DNA of 64,000 bases from Deltaproteobacteria bacterium (GCA_016218105.1 JACRET010000010.1:62001-126000); one strand, 5' to 3'; shown: positions 50,408 through 59,849, counted from the stretch's first letter. The notes: a model not told the origin generated them from the sequence alone. Numbers and translations: made by a program.

Positions 50408-51172
50408 ATGTTATCCTATAAAGCGTTATACGTAATTATTTTAAGGGAGTTTAAGAGGTTTTTCCGCCAGAAGGGCAGGCTCATCGTAACTATGGCCCGG
50501 CCCCTGATCTGGCTCTTTATCGTAGGCTCCGGTTTTACGAGGCTCGTCGATACTACGGGAGGGGTGCAGTATATCCAGTTTATCCTCCCGGGCATCGTAG
50601 GGATGACGATACTCTTCAGCTCTATTTTCTCTACAATCTCGGTCGTATGGGACAGGGAGTTCGGTTTCCTGAGGGAGATGCTGGTCTCTCCTGTGTCGAG
50701 GGTGACGATAGTGTTCGGAAAGCTGCTGAGCGGCACGGCGCTTTCGGTATTTCAGGGCGCGGCGCTTTTACTTGTCGCGCCGTTTCTCGGGCTGCATCTC
50801 GGGGTTGGAAGTTTTTTTTTAATGGTCTTCCTAATGTTTCTTGTGGCCTTCGCCATAACGGCGCTCGGGCTGTTCGTGGCCTCGTTCCTTACTTCGCTTG
50901 AGGGTTTTAACGTTATCATGAACTTCATCGTGCTGCCGATGTTTTTCCTGAGCGGCGCGCTCTATCCCGTTGATTCTCTCCCAATGTTCATAAAGGTGTT
51001 CTCATACATAAACCCGTTATGCTTCGGGGTGGACTCATTCAAGCACATACTCCTCCCGGAAGGGGGCAGGCTCGCGGCTGAGTTCCCGCTCGCGGTAGAC
51101 ATATTGTTCATAAGCGTCTTCTCCGTAATATTTACATTTCTTTCAGCTCTTGTGTTCGAGAGAAGGAAGTAA
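50408..51172 (+). CDS. ABC-2 type transporter permease
   Basis: A 254-residue membrane protein with six hydrophobic segments (about 28, 62, 105, 140, 175, 230). Typical ABC-2 features are YIQFILPGIVGMTILFSSIF, DREFGFLREMLVSPVSRV (coupling helix) and FIVLPMFFLSGALYPVDSLP. Partner of the preceding ATPase. rsmI begins three bases after its stop and may be cotranscribed. Confidence 0.93.
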   Translation: MLSYKALYVIILREFKRFFRQKGRLIVTMARPLIWLFIVGSGFTRLVDTTGGVQYIQFILPGIVGMTILFSSIFSTISVVWDREFGFLREMLVSPVSRVTIVFGKLLSGTALSVFQGAALLLVAPFLGLHLGVGSFFLMVFLMFLVAFAITALGLFVASFLTSLEGFNVIMNFIVLPMFFLSGALYPVDSLPMFIKVFSYINPLCFGVDSFKHILLPEGGRLAAEFPLAVDILFISVFSVIFTFLSALVFERRK

Positions 51173-51175
51173 GAG

Positions 51176-51997
51176 ATGGGCATACTCTATGTCGTCGCCA
51201 CGCCAATAGGCAACCTTGAGGACATAACGCTGAGGGCGCTCCGGATACTTAAGGAAGTTGACCTTATCGCGGCCGAGGATACGCGGCACACAAAAAAGCT
51301 CCTCTCGCACTACGCCGTCTCCACCCCCCTTACAAGCTACTTCGAGCATAATGAAAAAGAGAAGGCGCCGCTGCTTGTGGGCAAATTGAAGGAGGGGAGC
51401 GACATCGCGCTCGTATCCGACGCGGGCACCCCTGGCATATCGGACCCCGGATACAGGCTTGTGCGCCTCGCTATCGAAAACTCGATCCCGGTCGTCCCTG
51501 TTCCAGGGCCGTCCGCGCTCATATCCGTCCTTAGCGCATCAGGACTGCCGCTCAATGAGTTTACCTTCAAAGGGTTTGTGCCATCCGGCGCTTCCAGGAA
51601 GAAGGTCTTCCTTGAGATGAAGGGGGAGGAGCATACTTATGTTTTTTACGAATCGCCTAACCGTCTCAAAGAGACCCTTGACGATATCCTTGAAGTCCTG
51701 GGCGACATAGATATCATCATAGCCCGTGAGATGACAAAGATGCACGAGGAGATATTGAGGGGCAGGGCGGGAGTAATTGCCGGGCTTTTAAAAGACAGGG
51801 AGATAAAGGGCGAGATCGTGATAGTACTACGGACCGTTAAAGAGGAGCGGGGGGACTTCAGGACTGAACTCAAAGGGTTTCTGGACGCCGGGCTTAAGCT
51901 TAACGACGCCGTCAAAGCCGTCTCACAGGAATTCGGCCTCCCCAAGAGCGAAGTATATAAAGAGGCGTTGCGGATAAAGGACGCGGTTAAAAAGTAG
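51176..51997 (+). CDS. rsmI: 16S rRNA (cytidine-1402-2'-O)-methyltransferase RsmI
   Basis: A 273-residue SAM-dependent methyltransferase of the tetrapyrrole-methylase fold. Landmarks: MGILYVVATPIGNLEDITLR, LIAAEDTRHTKKLL, ALVSDAGTPGISDPGYRLV, PVPGPSALISVLSASGLP, FYESPNRLKETL and IAREMTKMHEEILRG. It modifies the ribosomal P-site. RBS is AAGTAAGAG at the end of the permease gene. Confidence 0.96.
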   Translation: MGILYVVATPIGNLEDITLRALRILKEVDLIAAEDTRHTKKLLSHYAVSTPLTSYFEHNEKEKAPLLVGKLKEGSDIALVSDAGTPGISDPGYRLVRLAIENSIPVVPVPGPSALISVLSASGLPLNEFTFKGFVPSGASRKKVFLEMKGEEHTYVFYESPNRLKETLDDILEVLGDIDIIIAREMTKMHEEILRGRAGVIAGLLKDREIKGEIVIVLRTVKEERGDFRTELKGFLDAGLKLNDAVKAVSQEFGLPKSEVYKEALRIKDAVKK

Positions 51998-52013
51998 GTC
52001 AAACGGAGAGCAT

Positions 52014-52265
52014 ATGAAGAAGTTATTGTTGGGTTTTATACTTGGCATCGCGGTGCTCGCGGCATTTCTCTATTTCGGAGGGGCGGGTTATCTGAAGACC
52101 TTCGGCGCGAAGACCGAGGAGGCCGGGGCAAAGCTTGAAAAGTACGAGAAAGAGATCAAAGACACCGCTAAAGAGGCGAAGGAAGTTGTCGAGGACACGG
52201 CCAAAGGCGCAAAGAAGGCTGTGGATAAGACAACGGAGAAGGTAAAGGGATATATGCCGAAGTAG
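52014..52265 (+). CDS. Small membrane-anchored helical protein (YtxH/LEA-like)
   Basis: An 83-residue protein: hydrophobic N-terminus (about 4-24, LLLGFILGIAVLAAFLYFGG) and then an amphipathic, Lys/Glu/Ala-rich helix with an 11-residue-like pattern (EKEIKDTAKEAKEVVEDTAK, GAKKAVDKTTEKVKG). The character is like YtxH or LEA group 3 proteins that protect membranes under stress. Start ATG has GGAGAG before it. Its last base abuts the stop of the convergent lipoprotein gene; no terminator fits between them, so transcripts must overlap. Confidence 0.75.
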   Translation: MKKLLLGFILGIAVLAAFLYFGGAGYLKTFGAKTEEAGAKLEKYEKEIKDTAKEAKEVVEDTAKGAKKAVDKTTEKVKGYMPK

Positions 52266-52850
52266 TTACTTTTTTTCCTTTAGCGCGAACGGGAAAACGG
52301 CCTTAAGCGTATCTGTTCCGACGTACATCTCTTTAATGGCAAGGCTCGCCTTCTTCATGCGTTTGGAGAGGGGCTTGAATATCAGGAGCTTTGAGGTCTT
52401 ATCGCCGGGCATCACGGTGACATCAAGGTCGTAAAACCTGCCTTTAAGCTCGGAGATGCTCTTGAGAGCGCCTTCGCTGTCACCTTTAATGTCATACAGA
52501 TCCGTAAAATCGAGGGGCTTCAGGTAGCTGAGTTCGTCGTCCGTAAGCACCGCGTATCCCGGGTTGAACATGACCTTCCCCTTCGACATGTTGTCAATAT
52601 CCATCCTGAAAAGGACGTACTTGCTGGTAAGGAGCTCGTCGAGGAGCGCCGGGCCGACTGTCCCGGATTTGAAAAGACTGACGGTTATCCTCACGGATTT
52701 ATCCTCAAATACCCAGGCGTCTTCCGCCAAAGAGTATCCCTCTGTCGTCCCTTTTTCAGCGGGGTACAGTAATGTCTCGCGGGGTATGGGCGTACAGCCG
52801 GCAAGGATAAACACTATAAAGATTGGGAGTAATTTGAAAAGGATACGCAT
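52266..52850 (-). CDS. Hypothetical lipoprotein
   Basis: A 194-residue lipoprotein: MRILFKLLPIFIVFILAGCT has the lipobox LAGC with Cys at 19. I start at the second ATG because AAAGGA lies six bases ahead of it; the first ATG (52854-52856) is too near that site. The mature part is mixed alpha/beta with SVRITVSLFKSGTVGPALLD, a strand VLFRMDIDNMSKGKVMFNP like an immunoglobulin-type or DUF4352-like fold, and PGDKTSKLLIFKPLSKR. I do not recognise the family. It is convergent with the LEA-like gene and upstream of acylphosphatase in the minus direction. Confidence 0.75.
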   Translation of the reverse strand: MRILFKLLPIFIVFILAGCTPIPRETLLYPAEKGTTEGYSLAEDAWVFEDKSVRITVSLFKSGTVGPALLDELLTSKYVLFRMDIDNMSKGKVMFNPGYAVLTDDELSYLKPLDFTDLYDIKGDSEGALKSISELKGRFYDLDVTVMPGDKTSKLLIFKPLSKRMKKASLAIKEMYVGTDTLKAVFPFALKEKK

Positions 52851-52960
52851 GTTCATTCCTTTTGTCACGCCAAGTGAGGCCATGCCGTTCTAAAGCGGTT
52901 TCTTCTACGGATACCCTGTGCTCAGGCCAACGCAGTTATTTTACCACATGAAGGGGCCCT

Positions 52961-53251
52961 TCAGTAACTATTATGCCTTGTGACCGCCCTGAAGTCATCA
53001 AACTCGTTCTTGAAAGGCTCCCATTCGACCGTAACATCGTCTACGCGCGCCCTTGGCGGGCCTACACGGCACCATGCGATGACTTCTTTTACCGCCTTCT
53101 CTTCGCCTTCGAGCACCGCCTCTACCGTGCCGTCTGGGTTGTTTTTTACCCATCCATAAACGCCGTGCGCCTCGGCCACGTCAACGGTAGATGCCCTGAA
53201 GAATACCCCCTGAACAATACCCTGGACGACGATGTGGGCTCTTTTTTTCAT
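52961..53251 (-). CDS. acyP: Acylphosphatase
   Basis: A 96-residue enzyme that hydrolyses acyl phosphates. The signature VQGIVQGVFFRASTVDVA has the catalytic Arg (in GVFFR), and GVYGWVKNNPDGTVEAVLEG has the catalytic Asn. The core fold ends at DFRAVTRHN. It is divergent from trmFO; the 96 bases between them must hold both promoters, none of which is clear. Confidence 0.95.
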   Translation of the reverse strand: MKKRAHIVVQGIVQGVFFRASTVDVAEAHGVYGWVKNNPDGTVEAVLEGEEKAVKEVIAWCRVGPPRARVDDVTVEWEPFKNEFDDFRAVTRHNSY

Positions 53252-53347
53252 AATGCAAACCTACCATAAAATATCTTTATTGGCAACCCGGGGCGGAAAA
53301 CACTTGAAGGCATATCTCCGCGGGAGTATTATAAATAGCGCAAACCC

Positions 53348-54652
53348 ATGAAAACACCACTCATTACCATAATAGGGGGCGGATTGGCCGGATGCGAGGC
53401 CGCTTATCAGGTCGCGAAAAGGGGCGGGAAGGCCGTGATCCATGAGATGAAGCCGCTTCGCTTCTCTCCCGCCCATTCGTTGTCAACCCTGTCGGAGCTT
53501 GTATGCAGTAATTCCCTGAAGTCCGAATCCCTTGAGAACGCGTCAGGGTTGTTAAAAGAGGAGATGCGGCTGTTGGATTCCATCGTCATAAAAGCGGCGG
53601 AGGCGACCAGGGTGCCCGCCGGCAAGACGCTCGCTGTAGACCGCACGGCATTTTCAAACCATATTACGGATACCCTTGAGGCCATGGGGGTAGAGATAAA
53701 AAGGGGCGAGGTGACGGATATGCCTCCCGCACGTCCGCTTATAATCGCAACCGGCCCGCTTACGTCTGACGCGTTCGCAGAGTCTATCGCGGGGATCATC
53801 GGAAGCGCCAGTCTCCATTTTTTTGACGCGGTCGCGCCCATAGTGTACAGGGACTCCATCGATATGGATAAGGCCTTCAAGGCCTCGCGTTACGGCAAGG
53901 GAGGAGACGACTATATCAACTGCCCTTTCACCGAAGAGGAATACAATCGTTTTTTAAGCCAGCTCATGGAGGCTGACAAGGTGAGGGCGCATGAATTCGA
54001 GGACGCGTCTTACTTCGAAAGATGCATGCCGATAGAAGTGATGGCGGGCCGGGGGCCGAAGACGCTTCTCTTCGGGCCTATGCGTCCCGTGGGGCTAAAA
54101 GACCCGCGAACCGGAGAAAGGCCTTTCGCGGTCCTCCAGCTGAGGCGCGAAAATATGGAGGATACGCTTTATAACATGGTGGGCTTCCAGACAAGGCTTA
54201 CCTTCCCCGCGCAGAAGAAGGTCTTCAGGCTTATACCCGGCCTTGAGAACGCCGAGTTCGCGCGCTTAGGAAAGCTGCACAGAAACAGCTTTATCGATTC
54301 TCCCTGGTGCCTTCTTAATACGCTGCAATTTAAAAAAGACGCCAATATCCTGTTCGCCGGACAGATAACGGGCGTGGAGGGATATAACGAATCGGCCGTA
54401 TCAGGCCTGATAGCCGGTATAAACGCTTTTAAACTGGCGATCGGAGAGGAGCCTCTATCGCCCCCGGAAGCTACGATGACAGGGGCGCTCTTCAAATACA
54501 TAACAAACGCCAAAACCGGTTTTCAGCCGATGAACGCCAATATGGGGCTCCTTCCCGAAATTGCCGGCAAGGACAGGAGGGAGCAGCAGGTAAGGCGGGC
54601 TCTTGGCGAGCTTAAGGCGTGGCGTGACGAAGTCCTTGCAACCATGCCGTGA
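53348..54652 (+). CDS. trmFO: Folate-dependent tRNA (uracil-54-C5)-methyltransferase TrmFO
   Basis: A 434-residue FAD enzyme that makes ribothymidine-54 in tRNA with methylene-tetrahydrofolate as carbon donor. FAD motif [20 protein letters not shown], then [20 protein letters not shown] and [20 protein letters not shown] typical of TrmFO (a GidA relative), the catalytic Cys region [28 protein letters not shown], and [20 protein letters not shown]. Its presence, in place of the SAM-dependent TrmA, is common in Desulfobacterota, Nitrospirota, Firmicutes and others. The HEAT gene follows 20 bases later. Confidence 0.98.
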   Translation: MKTPLITIIGGGLAGCEAAYQVAKRGGKAVIHEMKPLRFSPAHSLSTLSELVCSNSLKSESLENASGLLKEEMRLLDSIVIKAAEATRVPAGKTLAVDRTAFSNHITDTLEAMGVEIKRGEVTDMPPARPLIIATGPLTSDAFAESIAGIIGSASLHFFDAVAPIVYRDSIDMDKAFKASRYGKGGDDYINCPFTEEEYNRFLSQLMEADKVRAHEFEDASYFERCMPIEVMAGRGPKTLLFGPMRPVGLKDPRTGERPFAVLQLRRENMEDTLYNMVGFQTRLTFPAQKKVFRLIPGLENAEFARLGKLHRNSFIDSPWCLLNTLQFKKDANILFAGQITGVEGYNESAVSGLIAGINAFKLAIGEEPLSPPEATMTGALFKYITNAKTGFQPMNANMGLLPEIAGKDRREQQVRRALGELKAWRDEVLATMP

Positions 54653-54672
54653 ATTTGATATAGATTGCATAT

Positions 54673-55233
54673 ATGGATAAAAGAAAAGAAATACTCATCA
54701 CGGCCTTAAGGGACGGGGATGAGGTGATAAGGAAGATAGCGGCCGACTCGCTTGAGAAGCTTGAGATACGCGGCAAGCTTGATCTCATCGCCAAAAAGAT
54801 AGATACGGGCGAGATGACGGAGAAGATCCGGGCGGTCTATGCCCTGGCGGACCTTAAAGGGCCGAGGGTTACGGAGCTTCTTGTAAAAGCGGTCACAGAC
54901 CCGTTGGCGGATGTCAGGGCCGCTGCCGTGAGGGTGCTTGGCGGCAAGGGGGAATCCGCGCTCCCGCATATCGTAAAGGCGCTTAAGGACCCGGATACGA
55001 CCGTGGCGAGGGTCGCCGTGGACGCGCTTGGTAATTCTAGCGACTCCCGGTTGCTGGGCCCGCTTATGCAGGTGCTTAAGAATACGGATTCAGGTGTGGT
55101 GGAGAAGGCGCTTGACGCGATCGGAAGGCTTGGAGACAAGAGGGCGGAAGAAGCTATGGTCTATTTCGCCGTCAAGGGCAACGTCAGGATGAGGTCTATC
55201 GCAATAAAGGCGCTTGGAGAGATGGACCGCTAA
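54673..55233 (+). CDS. HEAT-repeat protein
   Basis: A 186-residue all-helical protein consisting of five or six HEAT (PBS lyase-like) repeats: AVYALADLKGPRVTELLVKA, AAAVRVLGGKGESALPHIVK, RVAVDALGNSSDSRLLGPLM, KALDAIGRLGDKRAEEAMVY. There is no signal peptide or enzyme domain. A scaffold or binding function is likely. It is cotranscribed with trmFO and resembles the repeat part of the larger HEAT protein encoded at 56799-58388 on the other strand. Confidence 0.88.
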   Translation: MDKRKEILITALRDGDEVIRKIAADSLEKLEIRGKLDLIAKKIDTGEMTEKIRAVYALADLKGPRVTELLVKAVTDPLADVRAAAVRVLGGKGESALPHIVKALKDPDTTVARVAVDALGNSSDSRLLGPLMQVLKNTDSGVVEKALDAIGRLGDKRAEEAMVYFAVKGNVRMRSIAIKALGEMDR

Positions 55234-55296
55234 GATTAATTCGTTTATATCAATTTCCGCAGTACCGTACCCCGGCAGCACCCCGTTAAATCATCT

Positions 55297-55453
55297 TAAC
55301 AGACGCTGAAAAAGCCCAATGTGCGGCGTCGTCTTTAAAATTAGTCATTGCGGCGTACAAGGTAAGTACGCCCATTCCTCATTTTTCGACTCCTTGCATC
55401 TTGAACTTTTTGAGCAGCCTGAATGTGATTTTGAGTTTTTCAGCAACCTGTTA
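55297..55453 (+). repeat. Dispersed repeat family A, complete short copy
   Basis: TAACAGACGCTGAAAAAGCCC on the left, inner arm CTTTTTGAGCAGCCTG and outer arm GAGTTTTTCAGCAACCTGTTA on the right. It fills the gap between the two convergent HEAT/HD-GYP regions and ends five bases before the HD-GYP stop codon. Confidence 0.85.
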
Positions 55454-55458
55454 AAAAC

Positions 55459-56799
55459 CTAAACAGCGTTGGCCGCCTCTTTTTCAAAGAAGGAGCCGAT
55501 GTCCGTCGTAGTCGTTGCCGGGTTTACCGTCGAGACGATAGCCTTATCCTGGCTGGTAGAGAGATCAAGCTCAAAAGACGCTTCCAGCGAGTTTCCTTCC
55601 ATATCATAAAGGACTTTTACAAACGGGAGCGCGGGAAATTCGGAATTAAGTTTCGTGACGACGCCGATCTCATTCGATGAAAGCCTTACCATAGTGCCTA
55701 CCGGATAGACGCCGATCATATTTACGAAAGCCTTAAGGGTGTCGGGATTGAAATGCCTGCCTGAGAAATTATTCATTACCTTTATCGCCTCGACCGGGCT
55801 GTGAGGCTGCTGATATACCCTGAGCGTCGTAAGCGCGTCGTAAGCGTCCGAGATGGTTATGATCTGGCTCAGTGGGTGAATGGACGAGGTCGTTTGCGGG
55901 TATCCGGAATGGTCGTACTTTATATGATGCTCATAGATGAGACGCCCGATAAGCTCTTCCAGGCCTTCCATCCTTTTAGCAATATTAGAGCCCAGAAGCG
56001 GATGCTCCTTCAGCTTTTCCCATTCCTCTGAACTCAAGCCGCCAGGCTTGCGTATAATGTCCTCCGCGACGCCGGTCTTCCCGACATCATGGAGCAGCGC
56101 CGCGACCCCTACCGCGTGGAGCTCTTCCTTATCCAGAGCCATGTTCCTGCCGAGGGCGATCGCCATGATAGAGACATTGACGGAGTGGTTGTAGAGGTAG
56201 TTGTCATAATTTTTGATCATCGTCAGGCCCATGATCGCGTTCTGGTCGGAAAGAACGGTTTCGGTTATCTCTTCGATGATATTGTTAACCGGCTCGGTCT
56301 TGGGGAGTTTTCCCATCCTGACCTCACCCATGACATTCTTTACTACCTCTACGGCGCCGTTGTATATCTCAAGGGCGTTCCTCTTGCCGGTAGGGATCGA
56401 TTTAAGAGTGATGTGCGTGACGCCCTTAGTGTGAAGCTCTCTTTGAAGCTCTTTACCCTGTAACCGAGGCCCCGAGAGGATATCGAACGCGGTTGAAAGC
56501 TCTTTTACGCTGGTTCCCCTCTCGAAGATAAGGGCGTCTATGTTTTTGTCTCCCATGTAAGATAGGATGTCCGGGTAGAGCTTGTCCCCGTCCTGTATCA
56601 TATTATCATCGAAGACGAGGGTCTCGTGAAGTATGCCGATCATGACGTTGTTGTCCGTCTTGAGCGCTTCCGAGAGGAGCTGAAACACCTTGTTCACCGG
56701 GGCGGCTATGGATGGATGGCCCGGGGGGTAGAGCTTCTTGCTCTTAAGGGCCGAGTTTATGATCTTAAGTAAGAGGTCGCTGTTCTCGGTTCCGTTCAT
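55459..56799 (-). CDS. HD-GYP domain protein with N-terminal GHP domain
   Basis: A 446-residue soluble protein. Residues 1-115 are the GHP domain (SKKLYPPGHPSIAAPVNKVF, LHETLVFDDNMIQDGDKLYP, IDALIFERGTSVKELSTAF). The HD-GYP domain (about 160-370) keeps the HD pair in AALLHDVGKTGVAED, His in KEHPLLGSNIA, EHHIKYDHSGYP (third ligand Glu of HHE is Ile) and SDAYDALTT, so most metal ligands are present and c-di-GMP hydrolysis is plausible. A C-terminal beta domain follows (VGTMVRLSSNEIGVVTKLN). It overlaps the upstream HEAT gene by one base (TAATG), so both are made together. No receiver is attached; the input is likely from the HEAT protein. Confidence 0.92.
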   Translation of the reverse strand: MNGTENSDLLLKIINSALKSKKLYPPGHPSIAAPVNKVFQLLSEALKTDNNVMIGILHETLVFDDNMIQDGDKLYPDILSYMGDKNIDALIFERGTSVKELSTAFDILSGPRLQGKELQRELHTKGVTHITLKSIPTGKRNALEIYNGAVEVVKNVMGEVRMGKLPKTEPVNNIIEEITETVLSDQNAIMGLTMIKNYDNYLYNHSVNVSIMAIALGRNMALDKEELHAVGVAALLHDVGKTGVAEDIIRKPGGLSSEEWEKLKEHPLLGSNIAKRMEGLEELIGRLIYEHHIKYDHSGYPQTTSSIHPLSQIITISDAYDALTTLRVYQQPHSPVEAIKVMNNFSGRHFNPDTLKAFVNMIGVYPVGTMVRLSSNEIGVVTKLNSEFPALPFVKVLYDMEGNSLEASFELDLSTSQDKAIVSTVNPATTTTDIGSFFEKEAANAV

Positions 56800-58388
56800 T
56801 ATTTTTTCTCTCTTCCTTCAAGGATTCTTTTGCAGGCCATGTAGAGCTCGCCTTCAGCGGAGTTTTTGGCCTCTTCTATCGCTTTGTACGCCTCGGCCGT
56901 GCCGATTAGCGCCAATGAGTAGGCGGCCATCGCCCGTATCTCCTCATTGGATTTTTTACCGAACCAGACTTTCTTGAAAAGTATCTTTGTCAGATACGGC
57001 ACGGCTTTTTCGTTAGCTATCGCGCCAAGGGCTTTTATCGCCTCTTTTTTAGGCTCCTGATTGTCCGCGAAAGGTTCGCGCTTGACGGCTATTTCGCCGA
57101 GTATGTCTATTACTGACGCGTCTCTTAACGCCCCAAGCGATATTATCGCCTGGGCCACGAGCGACTGGTCTTCCTCTTTAAGCGTGTTTATAAGCATGGC
57201 GGTAGCGCGCGGCGTGGATATCTTCACCAGGCTCTTAAGCACCTCTTTTTTAACCCGGACATCCGTATTCCTGTAAGCGTCTTCCACGGCATCCAGCGAG
57301 GCAGGGTCTCCAAGCTCGCCCAGGAGCGCTATCATCTGCCTTACCACAAACCATTGCCGGCTCGAAAGCCGCTTTTCCACCTGAAGCCTTATCCTCCTGC
57401 CAAAACGCACAAGCAGGTTGAAATAATTCCGTCTGGTGAGCGCGTCCTGTGCGTCTACTATGGCGTCAAGAAGGATCTCCGCCGATTCTTCCCCGAAAAA
57501 GAGGAGTACGTTGTTGATCACCCCCCTCGACCGCTCTTCCTTGGCCGCGAGCCTGTCTACGAGGTATTGTATCATATCACGGCTCTGCAGAGACCTCAAT
57601 CGTTCGGCGGCGGAGGATCTCAGATCATCGGGGAGCCTTGGCAAAGTGGTGAGATGCTCGATCAACACCTGGTAAACTGGAAAGAGATCATCGAACTTCT
57701 TCTCTATGAGAAGTATATCGGATTTTTCTTTTATGCGGACGGATAAGTCGTTGTACTTTAAAAGGTCCCTTTCGTCCTTGAACAGCTGAAGAAGCGCCGG
57801 AAGCGGCGCTTCTTCGACGTGCTCCGATGGATTGGGCTGTTGCTTCTGCTCCTGCGCGGATTGGGATTCACCGGCGGCTTCCTCTTCTTTTTTCTTCTCC
57901 TGCGCCAACTCCTTGCGTTCCAGGTCTTTCCTTTCATCAAGCTCTTTTTTAAGCTTCATGAGGTCTTCGTACCTGAGCTCATTTATGAGTATCCCGGCGA
58001 CCTCCCTTTCGGCAAAGACGGCTTCAGGGCCGCCCTTATCCTGCAGGTCTTCAGGTTCAAGCCTCAGGATGGAGAGCAGCACCTTAAGCTCTGCTACCGA
58101 TATCCTCGGGGTGAAGGTAAGTTCTTTTATACGGCGGAAAAAAAACTTTTTGGCGAGCCCGGCTATTTCCGCGTTTCCCGGAATGGGGTTTTTATCGTCG
58201 TAAAAGCCCTTCTGGTCGATCTTCCAGTTGATCTCGCCCTGAGCCTCGACATTTTTTTTAAACAACAGATAACATTTATTGACTGTCAAATCGAGCTGCG
58301 GATGGCCGTCCGGATAGAAATTATGCATCTTGACAGCCTTGTTCAGTTCAATTAGTATGGTGGTGTAATTAGGTATTTCTAAAGACAT
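56799..58388 (-). CDS. Large HEAT-repeat protein with N-terminal GHP domain
   Basis: A 529-residue soluble protein. Residues 1-115 repeat the GHP pattern (MHNFYPDGHPQLDLTVNKCY, IKELTFTPRISVAELKVLL). A charged linker rich in Lys/Glu (about 145-205, ELDERKDLERKELAQEKKKE) separates it from a helical region (about 205-525) with HEAT repeats: VKKEVLKSLVKISTPRATAM, VAQAIISLGALRDASVIDIL, EAIKALGAIANEKAVPYLTK, AAYSLALIGTAEAYKAIEEA. No enzyme site is visible. It is the first gene of a two-gene operon with the HD-GYP protein and has a strong promoter facing radA. It probably acts as a scaffold or sensor for the HD-GYP protein. Confidence 0.88.
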   Translation of the reverse strand: MSLEIPNYTTILIELNKAVKMHNFYPDGHPQLDLTVNKCYLLFKKNVEAQGEINWKIDQKGFYDDKNPIPGNAEIAGLAKKFFFRRIKELTFTPRISVAELKVLLSILRLEPEDLQDKGGPEAVFAEREVAGILINELRYEDLMKLKKELDERKDLERKELAQEKKKEEEAAGESQSAQEQKQQPNPSEHVEEAPLPALLQLFKDERDLLKYNDLSVRIKEKSDILLIEKKFDDLFPVYQVLIEHLTTLPRLPDDLRSSAAERLRSLQSRDMIQYLVDRLAAKEERSRGVINNVLLFFGEESAEILLDAIVDAQDALTRRNYFNLLVRFGRRIRLQVEKRLSSRQWFVVRQMIALLGELGDPASLDAVEDAYRNTDVRVKKEVLKSLVKISTPRATAMLINTLKEEDQSLVAQAIISLGALRDASVIDILGEIAVKREPFADNQEPKKEAIKALGAIANEKAVPYLTKILFKKVWFGKKSNEEIRAMAAYSLALIGTAEAYKAIEEAKNSAEGELYMACKRILEGREKK

Positions 58389-58423
58389 CTTTTTGTTTTC
58401 ATAAGACTTTTTTTTAAAAAAAT

Positions 58424-58451
58424 ATCATAACAAAACTGGCATGTTTGTCAA
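58424..58451 (-). promoter_or_regulatory. Sigma-70 promoter of the HEAT/HD-GYP operon
   Basis: On the minus strand TTGACA (58451-58446), 16-base spacer, TATGAT (58429-58424). Transcription would start about 30 bases before the HEAT start codon, in a very AT-rich stretch. Confidence 0.7.
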
Positions 58452-58493
58452 TTGTAAACATCGGTTTATCGATTGTCTCAGGCGGGCGGAACT

Positions 58494-59849
58494 ATGGCGA
58501 AGGTAAAGACTTTTTATTCATGCCAGTCATGCGGGCATATCTCTTATAAATGGCTGGGAAAATGCCCGGATTGTTCGGGGTGGAACACTTTCGCCGAAGA
58601 GACGGAAGTCGAGACAACAAAAAGGGGCGCCGTCTCAGGCGCTTCTGCTCCCCCTCAGCCCATCTCAAGCTTAAGCATGGAGAAAGAGTTCAGGATAAAG
58701 ACCCGCCTTCCCGAGCTCGACAGGGTCCTGGGCGGCGGCATGGTGCCGGGGTCGGCTATCCTCATCGGAGGCGACCCCGGGATAGGAAAATCAACCCTGC
58801 TCCTCCAGGCCATGGGCAGGTTCGCCGAATCCGGCCGTAAGGTACTTTACATCTCCGGCGAAGAATCGATGCGGCAGATAAGGCTTCGTGGAGAGCGGCT
58901 GGACTCACTTTCAGACAACCTCCTTGTTTATGCCGAGACCTCGCTTGAGCGCATCTTAAGCGCCGTGGCTGAAGTAAAGCCCGGTGTCATAGTCATAGAC
59001 TCTGTTCAGACTATCTATACCGACTCGTTCGAATCATCCCCCGGAAGCGTCAGCCAGGTGCGCGAGATATCCGCCAGGCTTATCTCCCATGCCAAATCGA
59101 TGGAAACGCCCGTCTTTCTTGTAGGCCACGTCACCAAGGACGGCTCTATAGCCGGGCCGAAGGTATTGGAGCACATGGTGGATACGGTGCTCTATTTCGA
59201 GGGGGAGAGGGGCCATCCGTTCCGGATACTGCGGGCGGTCAAGAACCGTTTCGGCTCTGTAATGGAGATAGGCGTATTCGAGATGAAGGATTCGGGACTT
59301 GTCGAGGTGTCGAACCCCTCCGAGGTGTTCCTCGCAGAGAGGCCGGCGGACTCTTCTGGCTCTGCCGTTGTCTCAAGCCTGGAGGGGACAAGGACCATAC
59401 TCGTCGAAGTCCAGTCCCTCGTCTGCGCGACCCTCTTCGGAGTGCCGAGGAGGACTGTCGTGGGGGTTGACCACAACAAGGTAATGCTCCTTGCGGCGGT
59501 ACTTGAGAAAAAGGCCGGTATATCGATGGCTAACCACGACATATTCGTAAAGGTGGCGGGAGGCATACGCCTCGATGAGCCCGCCATAGACCTTGGGATA
59601 CTGGCTTCCCTTACCTCCAATTTTCTCGACAAGCCCATAGAGCATAAGACCGTCATATTCGGCGAGGTGGGGCTTGCCGGAGAGGTGAGGGCGATAAACC
59701 AGGTGGAGCCGAGGGTGCGGGAGGCCTATAAGCTCGGGTTTAAAAGGTGCATACTTCCGAAGGACAATCTGAAGGGGCTTAAAAAACCCGGGGACATGTC
59801 CCTTACGGGCGTTACCAGCGTAAAAGAGGCGATAGAGAAGTTTTTTTAA
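58494..59849 (+). CDS. radA: DNA repair protein RadA
   Basis: A 451-residue RecA-like ATPase of recombination (branch migration). I start at MAKVKTFYSCQSCG; the TTG seven codons upstream is less likely. Motifs: zinc finger CQSCGHISYKWLGKCPDC, Walker A GGDPGIGKSTLLLQ, Walker B GVIVIDSVQTIY, the RadA motif VKNRFGSVMEIGVFEM, and a Lon-like C-terminal domain (about 290-451; GGIRLDEPAIDLGILASL, GEVGLAGEVRAINQVEPR). Its stop TAA belongs to the tip of a family A repeat. Confidence 0.97.
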   Translation: MAKVKTFYSCQSCGHISYKWLGKCPDCSGWNTFAEETEVETTKRGAVSGASAPPQPISSLSMEKEFRIKTRLPELDRVLGGGMVPGSAILIGGDPGIGKSTLLLQAMGRFAESGRKVLYISGEESMRQIRLRGERLDSLSDNLLVYAETSLERILSAVAEVKPGVIVIDSVQTIYTDSFESSPGSVSQVREISARLISHAKSMETPVFLVGHVTKDGSIAGPKVLEHMVDTVLYFEGERGHPFRILRAVKNRFGSVMEIGVFEMKDSGLVEVSNPSEVFLAERPADSSGSAVVSSLEGTRTILVEVQSLVCATLFGVPRRTVVGVDHNKVMLLAAVLEKKAGISMANHDIFVKVAGGIRLDEPAIDLGILASLTSNFLDKPIEHKTVIFGEVGLAGEVRAINQVEPRVREAYKLGFKRCILPKDNLKGLKKPGDMSLTGVTSVKEAIEKFF

